Notes: generated by a model from the sequence alone, not told the origin. Shown: positions 1-13,721, counted from the stretch's first letter. The stretch is 64,000 nt of DNA from Eopsaltria australis (GCA_034509425.1 JAVTVJ010001249.1:1-64000), one strand, 5' to 3'. Translations and numbers: made by a program.

Positions 1-256
1 AGGGAAAAGGTGCCTGAAGCCGAGCAGGCTGCCACTGGGTTTCTGGTTCTGTTTGTTGGTCAACGTTATAGTTGTTGTTATTTGTTATCCTTGTCTTAGA
101 TAGTAGTAAAGAACTGTTATTCCTATTTCCATATCTTTGCCTGAGAGCCTCTTGGTTTCAAATTTATAATAATTCAGAGGGAGAGGGGTTACAGTTTCCC
201 ATTCCAAGGGAGGCTCCTGCCTTCCTTAACAGACACCTGTCCTTCAAACCAGGACA
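1..256 (+). mobile_element. 3' part of an avian endogenous retrovirus LTR, cut by the window edge
   Basis: The T-rich stretch, the segment around AATTTATAATAATTCAGAGG, and the terminal stretch ending CCTTCAAACCAGGACA look like the 3' end of an LTR common in songbird genomes. The element ends in CA at 256, and sequence after it is ordinary intron. The 5' end, and therefore the target-site duplication, is outside the window. Family placement is from memory and unverified. The 151-codon open frame over this region is incidental. Confidence 0.6.
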
Positions 257-2303
257 CTTAGGAAAGATACCAGCTTTCCACTTAGCCCATCTCTTCAGCA
301 TTACTTTCCATTTTGTTTGCTTTCTAGTAAACATCTCCTTTCTTGGATGCTGTAACATAATTCCTCAAAATAGCATTTTCATTATCAGCAGCACCACTAG
401 AGCTTGTCAAGGTGCTCATCTTTGTGAGTTTTCTTCAAAAATTACCTCATTCCAGAAATTTCCATCAACAAATCAGCAAATATGTCCCCTTTTTTCTACC
501 AGTGTAAAGTTCTCTCTGTGGAAATGACAGCTCTTACAATTCCTCCATCCAAATTCACACAAGAAAACATAGGCAGAAGTTTTACTGGTTGTTTCATGAT
601 TCAGTGAATAATGTTTTCCATGAAAACTTCTTATATAAGTAAACTTGAACTAAACAAAGCTACTCAGTACAAATGTGACACTTAGGATTAAAATACTCAG
701 CCCTTTAAAAGTAGGTATGGTTTGCTTGGTCTTCTTAGTTGTTATACTAAATAGTTGTTTCTGTTACTTAGGACTAATTTATTAAATGTTACTGAGAAAG
801 AAGCAGTATTTTCTTATTGTTTTAAGTTACACGAAAGAAATTTTCCCAGTTTTAACTGGGTGTCTATTGAAATTAAAGAAACTGACTTCTCTTTTCAAGA
901 AACACAAACAAAGCAGTTAAAAATAATTATTTTGATCTAAAACACATACTAAACTGTAGCAGTTATGATAATAGCTGATTTGGCAAATTGCAAATAGAGC
1001 CCATATCTTATTGCTTGATGGCAAATAATGATTTTTGAAATGGTCTCTCTCACCTCTTCAGAGCATGAATGACAAAATAAGAATAAGCAGAGTAAGTAAA
1101 GAAAAGAACACAGTGCCAGAATAAAGTAAAAATGCTTTCAAATATTCATAGAGACATAATGTAGAGACATAATGTGCTTCTTTACGATCAAGGAGCAGTC
1201 AGGGAGAAAACAAAAGAACAAGACTTTCAACCACAGCAATGTAATGAACTTCAACAAGCTCATAGTCTATGCAGTGCACAAAGCAAAATGGACAGAGAAA
1301 AGTATGCAGAATTCCAGCCACTAACACTGCTATTTAAACAGAGCATGCAAATTTTATTAAGCATTTATTAAAATTGAAGTTACCCATGCACATAAACACT
1401 TCTGTCACAGAAAGATATAGAAGAAAACAAAAATCCCAACCTCCTTTCCCACAATTATGTTCTTTGAAAGAAAGAATTCTTCCCAGACCACTTTCTCTCT
1501 TGTTATTTTCTCTGTATTCATTCTTTCCCACATTTTTCTCATTATCTCTATTCCCCTACCTTTTCCATCTATTGCTTTGTAGTTATTATTCTCTTTTTTT
1601 GTTCTTTTTTTTTTCTACTGCTGCTAAAGCTATGTTGCAAATAGGAAAAAGCATGTAATGCCTCAGGGAACTTCATGCAGCAAGCAGGGCTCTGGGTATA
1701 GTGCCATTTACCAATCTGAGTATCATCCTCCTGCTGTGTACAACCTCTCAGTCACAGAACACTTCTACACACAGGATGTCAAGATGCATGGGCACTTTAG
1801 ATGACACACTGTGTATTCATACAATTCTCAGCTTGGTTGAAAGCCATGTATCCTGCAGCCACAGAGATAAACACGTGGAAATTCTGTGCTGAATAGCACT
1901 GTGTGACCGATCCCTGGGTATGGTCACTCACCACCAACATACAAGCAATGAGCCCCTTTCTCCATGCAGGTCTCACCAAGCTACAGTCCCAAGGACACTT
2001 TGTTTAAAACACAAGAGCTGATACTTATAAGCTCAGACACCCCCAGCAAAACCCACAGGGAAGCTGTCACAGGCACACCTTCCATAAAAAAATAATGGAA
2101 GGAATCTTATTTCCCACATCCTATAACCAGTGTAAGATCCACCTGAACTTAAAGCAAAGATGACAGTGATGTGCAGAAATCAGACAGGTTATGTTAACCA
2201 AGGTGTCACTGTCAATAAAGGCTGGCAGAGCTGCCCAAAAGACACAATTAAAAGAAGTAAATTTTAATTAACTAATTAAATGGCTATGCCAAAGAAATGC
2301 TGA

Positions 2304-2410
2304 ATAATATGTATATTATTCATATGTAATATAAATATTATATAAAAATAATATTATATTATTATATAATTATAATATTATATTATGATATTATTCATAT
2401 ATAATATAAA
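2304..2410. repeat. AT-rich low-complexity tract
   Basis: About 107 bases made almost only of ATTAT, ATAAT and TATAT units. It can form several small hairpins. Typical intronic low-complexity DNA. Confidence 0.85.
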
Positions 2411-5260
2411 ATCACACAAAGGTGCTATCTGTCTCAAAATCATTCCTAAGTAGAACGTTTAACCCCGATTAGTCTAGGAAACTCTAAAATTGAACACATA
2501 ATAGCTCAAGACAAATCACACAGAACTGACTGAACTATAACACGATTTCCCTGTATTGCATACTTCTCGTGTAAGTTTTACCTAAATACCAAGAATTAAA
2601 AAGTAAAGACAGTATGCTGGCACACAGCCCCAAGCACATGAAACTCAAAGATGAACAGTAAATCATCAACACCATTTTTCTGCAGCTTGGGACATACTCT
2701 TAAGGAATAACCACATTCCCCGAACAGTTTCTGGGAAGTGATCAACATTTGGATTTGTATTGTGGGAAAAAAGTTTAAAACTGTTTGGCATACAGTTTTC
2801 CTTGAAACATGGTGTATGTGGAAGACCTTAAATTCTCAAAAGAGTATCTTCATTTTTTTAACATATCCTACTTTCAGCAAGACAGCAATAAAATGATACA
2901 GTTAGTTTCTACTTAGTGAACTTTTTCAACCATTATTCACTACATCATTTTGAATAAAGTACACACTTAAAGGTGTGTAAATATAAATTTGAAGTTAAGC
3001 TTGGCTGATACATAATAAAGTTCCTAATTAAAAAAATAAATACAGGATACTAGCATATCTCCTTTTGATTAATCTTAAAGCAATGGGCTAAAGGTCACTG
3101 CAGTGAGTTTCTTTCACAATATTTGAATTCCCTTGTCATAAGAACAAATGTTTTAAAATGATATTGAATAAGTTATCAAGACTTACAACGAAGTCTGGTT
3201 TCAACAAATATGAAACTCTGTTCAGATTTTTCTTCCAATACTTCCTTTGTTTGTTTCAAACAAATTTACTAGTTGGCCTCATCTCTCCTATGTATTATCA
3301 TAGCAAAATAAAAGACTGTCTATTTTCTGCCAAGTATCCGCTTCTATAAGAGCAATGATTTTATTAAAAAATGCCAAGGAACCCAGCAGTGCTGAGATTA
3401 CTCCCATTAAGACAGCAAAACTGAGGGAAAAAAAAGAGACATCTGACTATAGCCTCAGAGAACATGCACCAAATAGCATTTTCTTAACATGCTCTAATAG
3501 ATTCAGGCAGAGAAGAAAATTTGATTTGGAAATGAATTATCAGCTGTCACAAAACATGGACATCATTAAAATGAGAAAACATGACAAACATGATACAACC
3601 TATCCTTTTTTAAGCTTAAATCTAAAAAAATACCAAATTAATAGTCAAAAACCAGTTAAAATTATGTCAAGATAGAAGTTCAAATACAACATATTTTAAA
3701 CAGTGTCCTACAATTAGAAACACGAAAAAAGCGTAAATTCATATTCATTTTTTTCCTACAATTTCATCATCTGTACTTGTGGTAACAGACAAAGAAGTCT
3801 GAAGCATATTAAACTGTATTTCAAGAAAACAGAGTTAAAGTCCACATATAAAGCCCATTTAAAAAAAATCAAATGGAAGTCTAATCTGAAAACTGGTACG
3901 CTAATGATATTGTATAGAAAGCAGAAATCCTGGTGCAAAAACAAATATGAAATTCCACTACAAAAAAAAAATCTATTGTGTCTTCCTGACTTTGGGAATA
4001 CCATGTTCCAACTCAATGAAAATGGACTTTGCACAGAACTTCATTCTTTTCTTTATGTGAGGCATAAGATTTCATGTAAATTTACGAGGCATTCTGGAGT
4101 AAACATCCTTATTCATATCACAGCACCTTCATGCTGCCGACTGACATGAAACTGGTAATGGACTGCTGTATTCCCCTCATTAATCACCATAATGCCCCTT
4201 TCTGGGAATCTGTGCAATACTGATACATAGCTACAGGTCAGCCTTTCATTCTATTCAAGTACATGTCAAAAAATCAGTATATCAAATTATTCCGTACATA
4301 TCAGACCTGAAACCAGCATTATGGACAGTAGAATATAACAAGTATCCAAAAGCACACCATGCAGAAAATTCATAGTTTTGGCAGAGGATCCCCAAGACCA
4401 AGGTGCAGTAGGAGAATTGATACTTAAGCCCAAGCACCCCTTCTCTATGCAGAAAATAGGGAAAGGTGCTTCCCTCACCCTATTTTGCTCAGGCTTATTT
4501 TCAAAAACCTCCCCTTTCTCCTCAGCAACATACACAGAATTCAACTCGTGTTTCACCTTCCTTTGAGAAAAGATTTAATATAGAATCATTAGGACACCGA
4601 AATCTACAGATATGTCATACATGTAGTGTGTCTCAGCTTGCACATATATTCAGTAAAGTACAAAAGGAGCACAGATGTTCAAATGAGTATGTGCAGAGAA
4701 ATGTAAACCAGACACAAGAGGAATCAAGACTGTCAATTATGTGAGAACTAAATGTTAATTTTCTTCAAGATTACTTCCTACCCCGGCTTGTTTCAAGGGA
4801 AGAAGAGATGTATCATTTAGGATGGTAACTGAAAGGAGGTACTCAAGCTCCTTAACAGTTCTAGGAAAACATGTATCTCAAAATGTACATTCTACACCTG
4901 AACAGGTGTACAGAAAGTGTACTGGATTTTTATCTTCTCATTTCAGTGTCCAATAGCATAGCTGATCAAGTGCTAGGTTCAAATTGCAAACCACTTCATA
5001 AGAGGCAGGTAGCACAAGTGTTGTCACCTAAATAAGCCATATTCCCAATGGACAGATGTACAGCCTTTTAACTTACATAATCAAGACAATAAAAATTGAT
5101 TCAGCAGTTTTGAGATCAGACAACTAATGCAGAACAAGTTAATTTAAAATGTGCCTACTACTTCTGTAAGAAAAAAACCTGAAACAATACTGTTCTTAAG
5201 AAAGTCAACAAAAAAAATAGGGTATGGGGAGAGAAAACGAAAAAGTCAAGAGAAGACCCA

Positions 5261-5304
5261 CAAAACAAACAAACAAACAAACAAACAAAAAAAACAAACA
5301 AAAA
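5261..5304. repeat. (AAAC)n microsatellite
   Basis: Runs of AAAC units with a short interruption by A's. An ordinary microsatellite, probably length-variable. Confidence 0.9.
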
Positions 5305-5485
5305 TAAAGGAAACCAACAGAATCCCTGTTATTCTCTTTGCTACCCAATAGTTCTAAACACAAATACTCCACATGTTGGGCATTAATGTTTTTATCGTAA
5401 TAATCTATGACATTTCATGATCACACAGAATAGAAGTGATACTTAATATACCTGCAGTTATAGCCAAAGTCCCAGAAATTACTAC

Positions 5486-5508
5486 AAAAAAAAAAAAAAA
5501 AAAAAAAA
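5486..5508. repeat. poly(A), 23 bases
   Basis: Uninterrupted run of A. No processed gene copy or SINE is recognisable immediately upstream, so I do not read it as a retroposon tail. Confidence 0.9.
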
Positions 5509-6764
5509 GACCACCTCGAAAAAACCCCACACTTAAAGGTCTGTTTTCCTTTCTCTTGCATTAGAATTGCATAAATATAAGTTTAATTATACAAATAGCT
5601 AAATGAAGTTTGAGACATTAAGTTAAAAAGAAAAAGAACAACAAACCTTGTAATAAACTCTTATGGAATAACCAGACCAAAATATATTTCTGACAAGTTT
5701 ATCACATAATTTCTTCAGTTTTCAAGTAGGTTCTAATAGACAGTCAGAGTTGAATGCAGAGTAGCATGCTACACATACATTTGTTCATGACTAGTTTACA
5801 AACTTCCTTCACAAATCATATTTTCCAATACTACAAAATGTCAGCTGCCAAGACAGGGGGAACAAAGGCAATGTGTTTTGAAAGTTTACCTAGTACATTA
5901 TTACTGAAGAACATCTACACTAAATTAATTAACCATCAATCCCCATGTTAAATAAGCTATTTGGGTGCTCTATATTTTAATGGAAATGTGCTTAATAAAA
6001 TAGTTACATCTCAACTTTTTCTACAGTCTTCAAAATAAAGATCTTTTGTAATTTGTTCATTATCACATATAAATTAATTACAAAACAGTGGTGTCAAACA
6101 TATTTGGTTATTAACATTTTAATAACTAGGATGTTTCAAACATCAAAATTTTTAGGTAACTGGCCTTTGTCTTACAGCATGGCACAATGCCAAGTGTCTA
6201 AAGCTATGGTAGTACGATAACTTATCTATTTATTACATTTCAAGACTTTACTCTCTACCAAGACAGGAAATTTTCACATACACATGCTTGGATATATCAC
6301 TGAGACTGACAATGGTTTAGCTGTGAAAGTCATCCAGTTCATTGTGCTAGCTGCTTCTTCTTTCCCACTAAACCCTGTTAGAATGGATAACAAAATCACC
6401 AATTGGAGATTTCTGTAAAACTGTTTTTACATTCCCTGCAACTAATGATTTCTTTTTTAATTAATCTTTTTAGCATAAAGGAAAAGTCTAAGATGCTTTA
6501 GAGCAGTGATTTTTAAACTATTTATCTAATTTACATGTTGCCAGTTACATTTGCATAGATACTGTGTTCTTTTCAACCATGTAACAATGCTTTATTTAAT
6601 TAACCATTCGTGTATGTTGCAAGGTATAACCATATAACCAGCACTGTATTTATGGATGAAAATCCTGCACATTTTTTTCAATTTTTTTTTAAGCCATAAT
6701 AACTATTACTTGCATTTATGAATCCCAGCCTAAGTCTTCCATCCTGCTGAATTTGATTTAAATT

Positions 6765-6860
6765 TATTCCCATTTTGCATTGGAGCGATAGTGTAAGAAA
6801 CGAAATTATTTAATCAAATCCTATAATTAGGGGCAGATCTGGAAATGGAACACAAGCACA
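6765..6860 (+). repeat. Diverged MIR-like (CORE-SINE) fragment
   Basis: The order TTCCCATTTTGCATTGGAG, an A-rich stretch, then GGGGCAGATCTGGAAATGGA resembles the middle of MIR (CATTTTACAGATGAG, then GGCAGAGCTGGGA). Divergence is high, as expected for an amniote-age SINE. Tentative. Confidence 0.4.
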
Positions 6861-7079
6861 AATACTTGTGCAAAAAAACTGAATGCAAAAGCTATATTAT
6901 ACAAAATACATATATTCTTTATGATCTGTTTTGCCATTTTTATCTGCATGCAATACCTAAAGGAGTTCTATTGTTATTTGCAATTTAAATATTACAGCTT
7001 AAAAAGACACAAATTAATCTTCAAAACAATTTTAGTAATAGAGGAAGGCCAGCATAATCCAATGCATTTCAAACAAAAG

Positions 7080-7195
7080 TAAAGAGAGGGATGCTGCTGC
7101 CTAAGGTCATTCAGCGAGCCAAGGGCAGAGCTGGAGCTAGAACTCAAAATATTTTAATCCTAGCCTCATGTTTTAACACTGGTAAATGCTGCCTG
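7080..7195 (+). repeat. MIR-like (CORE-SINE) fragment
   Basis: CTAAGGTCATTCAGCGAGCC followed by AGGGCAGAGCTGGAGCTAGA matches the MIR core (CCAAGGTCACACAGC, then GGCAGAGCTGGGATT). It continues into a MIR-like 3' part with TTAACACTGGTAAATGCTGC. This is the clearer of two MIR-like pieces about 300 bases apart. MIR copies are rare in birds and usually very old. Confidence 0.65.
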
Positions 7196-7354
7196 TCCCA
7201 GGCTGTTAGCAGGAATTGTATTTATGATCTGACAGTAAAGTAGACTCGTTGAATGTCTGATGCCCAAAGGAGAAGATGAAAAACAAGAAACCATATGTCT
7301 GAAGTCTTTCTGAATATGCCTCAAGAGCATTAGAAATAGGAAAGCAGATTTTCC

Positions 7355-7370
7355 AAAAAAAAAAAAAAAA
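7355..7370. repeat. poly(A), 16 bases
   Basis: Uninterrupted A run. On the minus strand it gives phenylalanine strings in chance open frames. Confidence 0.85.
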
Positions 7371-9920
7371 TTGCCACACATGAGCATCCATTTTATGATT
7401 CCTGACATGTCCTGAAAGAAGAACTAAATGGAAATCTAAATGGCAACATAAGAGTCAAAGAACTATCATAACATATTAGTATTAACATGATGTACACTAA
7501 AAGGTTATGGTGCTTCCTAAGGAATGTAAAGGCTCATTTTACCACCCCAGCCATAAAACAAGACTCTTCTTCTAACATGCAGAATGAATGAGTTGAAATG
7601 AAGGCCTAAATAGAATTTCTCTTAATTATCATAGCACAGCTTCTCAATTCACTTACTTTACAATACATGTACTGAAAGTCTATCAAGTACTAGAAGTTCT
7701 TCATAAGGGATTTAATCCTACAATAAAACTGAAATACATATAAAAAGCATCCCAAGCTTTGCATGAGACTGTCCTAAGGGAAAAAATACATATGTCCCAG
7801 AAGAAACAAACAAAAGTCCTCAAACAAAAAAGACAACAAACAAATAACAAACCACTGAAACAGCGCATGAGCTAACTGCTGAGGGTGTATCAGCTAATCC
7901 AGTGGAAAACTAAAAATACATTTTGCTATCTCCATAAACTCTGGACATCTTCTGCCTGCTTATGGACTCAAGGAACACATCCCACAGAGTACAACTACCA
8001 GAAAGTTTCTAAAGGCTTCTGAAAGTGCATAAGGAATACTAATACTACAGCTCATTGCTTTTTCATCATGAGTTCACATATTTTCTCAGTATTTACAAGT
8101 AGATGTTCCCTTAGTTAAAACGAGAAATAAAAAGATCAACAAATTAAATCCTTTCAAGGAAATCTATGAAGTTATATTGCCCTCTGCTGATGAACAGCTA
8201 AAACTGGATTTAAAATCAGAGCTTGTGCTCCAATATGAATATGAGTAAAATCTGTTACTGAAACTCAAATATTTGTTTTGTTATTGTATAATTCCAAGAC
8301 ATCCCAAATTTTTGTTTTACAAAGAACTGTCAGAAAAAAAACAATATAAAAGAGATCTGAAGACAAGAAAAGATGTAAATGTTAGGGGTTTCTCCCAAGG
8401 GTTGAAAAATAAACATTGCTAATTTCATGTTACTGTAAGATAGATTTACCTGCATGATCACACTTTAAATTAATTACTATTCAAAAATATTAATTCCATT
8501 CAAATTGTGTATTATTAACACCATTTTTTCCTTGAAACAAACAAGAAATTTTATTTTATTTATCAATAAGAAAACCAATCTTCTCCACACTGACTTTAAA
8601 AGGTTGATTTTAAGATGGAAAAATACAGAAGTAGTTAGGAAAGAACCTTGTTTTCAGTCTATACAGACTGTTTGATGATAAAATATAGTTACGTAAATTA
8701 TAGATCAACCAGTATGCTCTTATATAGCCTCCAGATATTATCTTGGTTAAACAGATTTACATCTATAAATATTTTAATCATTAGTCAGAAGAAATTCTTG
8801 CTGCCTTTTAAAATTGCTCTTTTTTACAAACAGTACAGCTTACTGCTGGTAATGCTAATGTGTCATTAACACCAACTGGAGCCAGAGAGAACTGTGAGCC
8901 ACCTAATTCTGCACCTCATAGGGGAAGAGTTTAAGAAGTGTTGCTTATTTTAACTCTGCCCTTGTCTTGACTAGTATCTTCAGTACCAACAGTTCAAATA
9001 AATAGCAGTGCAGATACAGTTAGACATACTCTGAAAGGCTGAGGTAGATGATATGATAGCCTAAATTCCATTCCAGAGTTAAACTTCCTGGTCCTGCCAA
9101 AACACAAATTCTTTACCTTATCGGCAGTTTTATGATGAGTCAATTAGATCACACTAAATAATTTCATCTCATTTCATGTATTTTAGCATGTATCTACACA
9201 GGCCTCTGATTCCATGCTTCTTGAGGTATGATTAGCAGCATACACAGCATAATATCACCTTGGAAACAAGGCAGTATGCTCTCTCAGCATATAAACAACA
9301 GTACTGCATTTTTGCAAAAGGATGTTTTAATCACACCCTTTTAGTTTTGTTTAAACCACAGAAGGGCTCAGGACTGAGGCAAAATGGACAAATAAAAGGA
9401 AATAGTATCTACAAGGTATTCTAAATAAAAGGGAACTGTGTTCATCTTAACATCAAGTTTTCTCCATTATTCCTGTTTTAAAAGCCCCTTTCACCAATAT
9501 GCAGCAAGTTTAAGACAACATAAAACAGAACACTCTGTGATTATCTGTAACTTTTATCTGCCCCCTACATGTATTTTATTTACAAAGCTCAAACAATACC
9601 AGAAGACTACAAGAACTATTTGAAAAGGAAAAAACAGGTAACATGACAATACTAGTATTTCTTTGAATTTCTTAAGTAGTAGATAGTTAATCAACTAACA
9701 TACATAAGTGATATGACTAAACAAAAATATTCAGCTGTCAAAAAAGACACATCAAAGCTGTAAAGAAATTAGCATATTAAATTGCCAAAGTAGACACCTT
9801 TTTAATTTTGTTACTATACTGCTGATCACTATTTAGTTTTTAAAAAAAAAAAGAAAACTTTAAATATTTATCCTAGAAGGCAAATGTACTATGAATGTAC
9901 TATATGTACATTTATCTCCA

Positions 9921-10003
9921 TATTATTAAATATAATATTATCCAATAGATATTATATATTTATACAATGTAATTATTATATAATAATGTAATGTAATTAA
10001 TTA
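9921..10003. repeat. AT-rich low-complexity tract
   Basis: Mixed TATTA, ATATT and TAATG units, with no clear single period. Confidence 0.7.
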
Positions 10004-12054
10004 CTCTTTTGTTTCTATTTCATGTTACTTCTATAAATATGCTGCAAGGTACAATTTCAAGTATGGTGCTACAGGGAAGGAATCTAAGATCATCTGGTTC
10101 TACCTTTCATAAGAAAGACAGCAGAGATTTATCTTCCACCTGAACATATCCCAGATTTCAAACACTAGTTAATCTGAGTAACTTTCCTTTGTACTGAGAC
10201 CTTGTAGATAACTCACCATGCCACAGTACGGTGAAGAATAAAAGTTCTTCAATAAATTCTAAATATGAATAAAGGCAAAATTAAGTCTCTTTAGCATGTA
10301 ATTTCAATTTCTACATTATGTCTGATTGCTTACAAACACAACTTAGCTTTCTTTGACATCAACTAAGAACTTTTTTCCATTAGGGCCAACAACAACTGAG
10401 AAAGACAACCATGTACTTTCCTAAGCCATGCTTATACATTGACCATTTACCTGAGGCTCTAAAATTTTAATTCCTGCAACATCCTCTCATCTTCACCAAA
10501 CCATATTCAGTCCATGAAAAATTATGAAGAGTATTTCTTACTCCAGGAAGCTCTGAACTGCTAAAATATCCTTTCATAAAGGCATGCTCCTTCTTAAGAG
10601 TAAATGCATTAATACCACTGAAACAGTTCTTATTCTCACTTGTTGTAACTTTAAATAATGCATTTATGTCCAGCAAATAACCTGTATTCACTTCCTGCCT
10701 ACAGTAAACCATAATAACATACCAGTAAAAATATATTTCTAAAAGCAACAAAATCCTGAGAACTACTGTAACAAAAAAAGGGAAAGAGGGAAAAATATAG
10801 TAGAATAAAAGAAAAAAAGAAAAGTCTTTAAAATTTTTTCCTCATTTCACTACATTAAAAACTTCAAGAAATTATATGTCTTTTACACACTAGGGAAGCC
10901 CCCAAAACAAAACTGCTGTGTGTCATCTGATGTTACACTTTCTTCTGCAGATTACCAGTCTTTCAGACTGTGCAGAGAACAGTTAATTGCCCATTCCCAT
11001 TAATGACCACTTCTCAGAAAACTGCATCAATTCTAGCTTGCTTTTGAAAGTCCTACATTATTTGTAAATTTCTTATATCTTGCTTCTTAAGATTCACAAT
11101 ATCAACAGAGTTCAATCTGATCACCTGAATAATCCTCTGTGTTTTTTTAGCACATATTCAAGTATTTTCATCTCTTTACCACTGATGACAAAACAGAACA
11201 GACAGCAATGCTAAATAGCTTAAACATTGTTTTAAGTAACCAACTAATTCACTTATAAGTTACATAACAGCAAAAAAGTAGGCAAAGCAAGGAATTTTCA
11301 TTATTCATTGTACTTCTAACATAAACGTTTCCTGATCATTTACACAAAAGATCTAAATTAACTATTGTTTAAAAAAATAGACTCATTAACACTTTCAGAT
11401 TGCAAAGAGTGCTTCTATATAATACTTTAAACACAGATTTTTGTAGTTCTTGCTGTATCATCCTGGTTAGGACACTCAAGAATAACAAGTAAGTAAAATT
11501 AGCAGTTTACACCAATAACAGAGAGACCCACTATGCATTATCTTAGGGAAGTAAGAGATGAATAAACATGGTAAATAAGCAACTATGCTGCTTCAAAACG
11601 CTTTTACACAACACCATTTTTAATTACTTTGAAAATGCTTAATCACACATAAACTTGAAAGGCAAGCATAACCACAGGTTAGGCAAACACACAACTCTGT
11701 GCCCACATACAAAGGCACTGAAGAAACCATTTGGAAAGCAAGATTATTTTATTGTCAACTATCTTTCCAACCCATGAATACAGGCAGGAATTGTCATAAA
11801 TGCAGTAAGAACTCATGGAAAAATTCCCAGACTTGCTTACTGCTATGATTTTATCATGAAGAACAATAAAATGTACCAATAATCCATTTGCTAATGAACC
11901 CTGATGACATACAATGACCAAACGAGACCCCAGAGAGCACCTCAGGACAAAACTGCCGGAGATTTCTGCCTAGTTGGTCAAAATCCCGTATAGTTTTGAT
12001 TCCAGCTATAAGACTGAAGTGTGATTAACTCTGTTTTTTAAGCTGTTGCTCTGA

Positions 12055-12403
12055 TATAAAAATCATTTGCTTTCAAAAAAACCTCTAGGATAATCAAGTC
12101 CAACATTAATTCAGTATTGCCAAGGTCACCATTAAAGTGTTCCCAAAGGGTCACATTCACAGGTCTTCTAAATACCTTCAGGATGGTGACACAGTCATGT
12201 CCCTGGGAAGCCCGGCCGATGCCTGACAACCCTTTCCATGAGGAAATGTGTCCTAATACCTTATCTCAACCTTGCCTGATGCAACTTGAGACCATTTCCT
12301 CTTGTCCTATCACTTGTGACTTAGAGAAAGCCCAACCCCCACCTCACTCTCAGATTCTTCCAGGCAGTTGTAGAGAGGGAGAAGGTCTCCCCTTATGACA
12401 AAT
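12055..12403 (-). mobile_element. CR1 LINE fragment, 3' end, minus strand
   Basis: Read on the minus strand, this is the last ~350 bases of a CR1 element: GGGGAGACCTTCTCCCTCTC, then the GTTGTCAGGCAT segment, to the tail AATGTTGGACTTGATTATCC. The 5' truncation near 12403 is shared with the copy at 26839-27190. The terminal ~55 bases differ between the two. Confidence 0.85.
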
Positions 12404-13080
12404 TATCTGACTGAATGTATTTGGTACTACTGCATTACCAGTAGCTGAAATACTTATTTCTAACAAAAGAGACTCCTACTTAGTGAGTCAACATCAGATC
12501 AGTCTTTCTGAATGAATTCACGTGAACCGAATGTTAAAGTTCAAAACCTGGTATTTAAGGCTACCACTTAGAAGGTTTTTGTTTGCACAAGTATTTTCAA
12601 AGACTTGCATGCACACTCATAAGAAAATGCAAGTATATCACCACCATGACTCAAATTCTCTTCAAACTGCTAATAGTTCTAACAAAGAGAGGGGAAAAAG
12701 CCTGAAGTAATAGCAATAATTCTTAGCACAGCATTTATGGCCTCAGTTAATATAGCCACTCTTTCATTCTGGATTACTCTCGACATAGGCAGTTCTATCC
12801 AGAAAATTATTGTACGAGCATTCATGGTTGAGACTGTGTTTCAGTGCTGCACAGACACTAGCTAATAGGGAGAAGCTCCACAGCAACTTACAGGATGCCC
12901 AAGGAAGTTACAGGATCATGCTGCACTTTAGCAGTCATCCCATCTGCTTCAGAAGGTTGTGTTGGCAGCTTCTGAGGCAAGTGGAACAAAAAAGTACTCA
13001 CTTTGTTTTAGGACTATATGAGGGCTACTGAAGTTGGATTTGCTAAGAGGAAAAGAGAAAAACTCAAGTAAAATTGCATT
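12111..13080 (+). repeat. Inverted duplication, left arm
   Basis: The reverse complement of this segment reappears at 25974-27127. I compared stretches by eye: 12111-12565 and 12662-13080 are almost identical to the other copy, with only scattered single-base differences. The middle (about 12566-12661) is clearly diverged and about 184 bases shorter. Both arms contain the same 5'-truncated CR1 joined to the same non-CR1 flank, so the unit was copied after that CR1 inserted. The arms face each other across about 12.9 kb. Confidence 0.9.
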
Positions 13081-13495
13081 GTTGTCCTTATAATAAATAT
13101 TCCTCTCTATACGATACCTTCATGGGGAAAAAAATTATTATATGGTTTTGGTTTAATAAATGTATGTAAGTGTTAACTTAATTAACATGCTTTTTATTCA
13201 GTCTTTTTATGAATAGCTCTGGAAGGTAAAACAAGATTACTGAATCTTAATTAAAAACGAAAATCCAAATGAACTGCAGAAGCATAATCAATACAAATTA
13301 CATTATTTAAATTAAGCAAATTTAATTAAAGGCATTCACATTAAATTTATTCTCTTTTTATTCAAAGCTTTTCCAAGTCAAACTGTTTTGTAACAATTTT
13401 ATAAGCAGCACAGCAGTCAGTAAAATTCCACATTATACTAAATTAGCCATTATGTGCTAGACACATCATTTTTATGAAACAAAGTACTGATTAGG

Positions 13496-13721
13496 TTACA
13501 TATTGGAGTTCAGAAGAAAGTCAGGGTAAGAAAAATCCACTTCACTCTCTAGACTTATTCTATACAAAGCTAATACACTATCACTGTCCATTTGATCGTG
13601 CAGACCCATGTTCATAAGCAATTGAACAGTTCTATTCAAGTTATCAACTCTCTCCACTTGCAAGACAAGTACTTGATGAGTACATGGCAAAATACCTGGC
13701 TCACACAAAATATGAATCTGC
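13496..13721 (-). other. Exon-like open stretch of unknown identity
   Basis: On the minus strand a TTTTTGTAG acceptor-like sequence is followed by 75 open codons to a TAA stop. It begins QIHILCEPGILPCTHQV and includes LLMNMGLHDQMDSDSV. AATAAA sequences lie about 130-145 bases past the stop. I do not recognise the protein. The phase would be 2 going in, whereas the KDM4C transcript here requires phase 0, so it is not a simple KDM4C terminal exon. The open frame continues upstream of the acceptor to 13807. A chance open frame is the leading alternative. Confidence 0.2.

Noticed and set aside
5486..5508. Poly(A) runs (also 7355-7370 and 21373-21392) as tails of processed genes
   Set aside because: No gene-like sequence or SINE precedes them; they look like simple A tracts.
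10070..10150. Possible old CR1 tail (ATCATCTGGTTCTACC)
   Set aside because: Only a short resemblance to the CR1 3' end, with no neighbouring CR1 sequence.
12117..12398. 93-codon frame repeated at 26840-27136 on the other strand
   Set aside because: It is the antisense of the CR1 3' end contained in the inverted duplication, not a gene.
12810..13031. 73-codon frame conserved in both inverted arms
   Set aside because: It is open in both copies because the arms are nearly identical, which is not independent evidence of coding. I recognise no homology, and it differs by two residues without a clear pattern.
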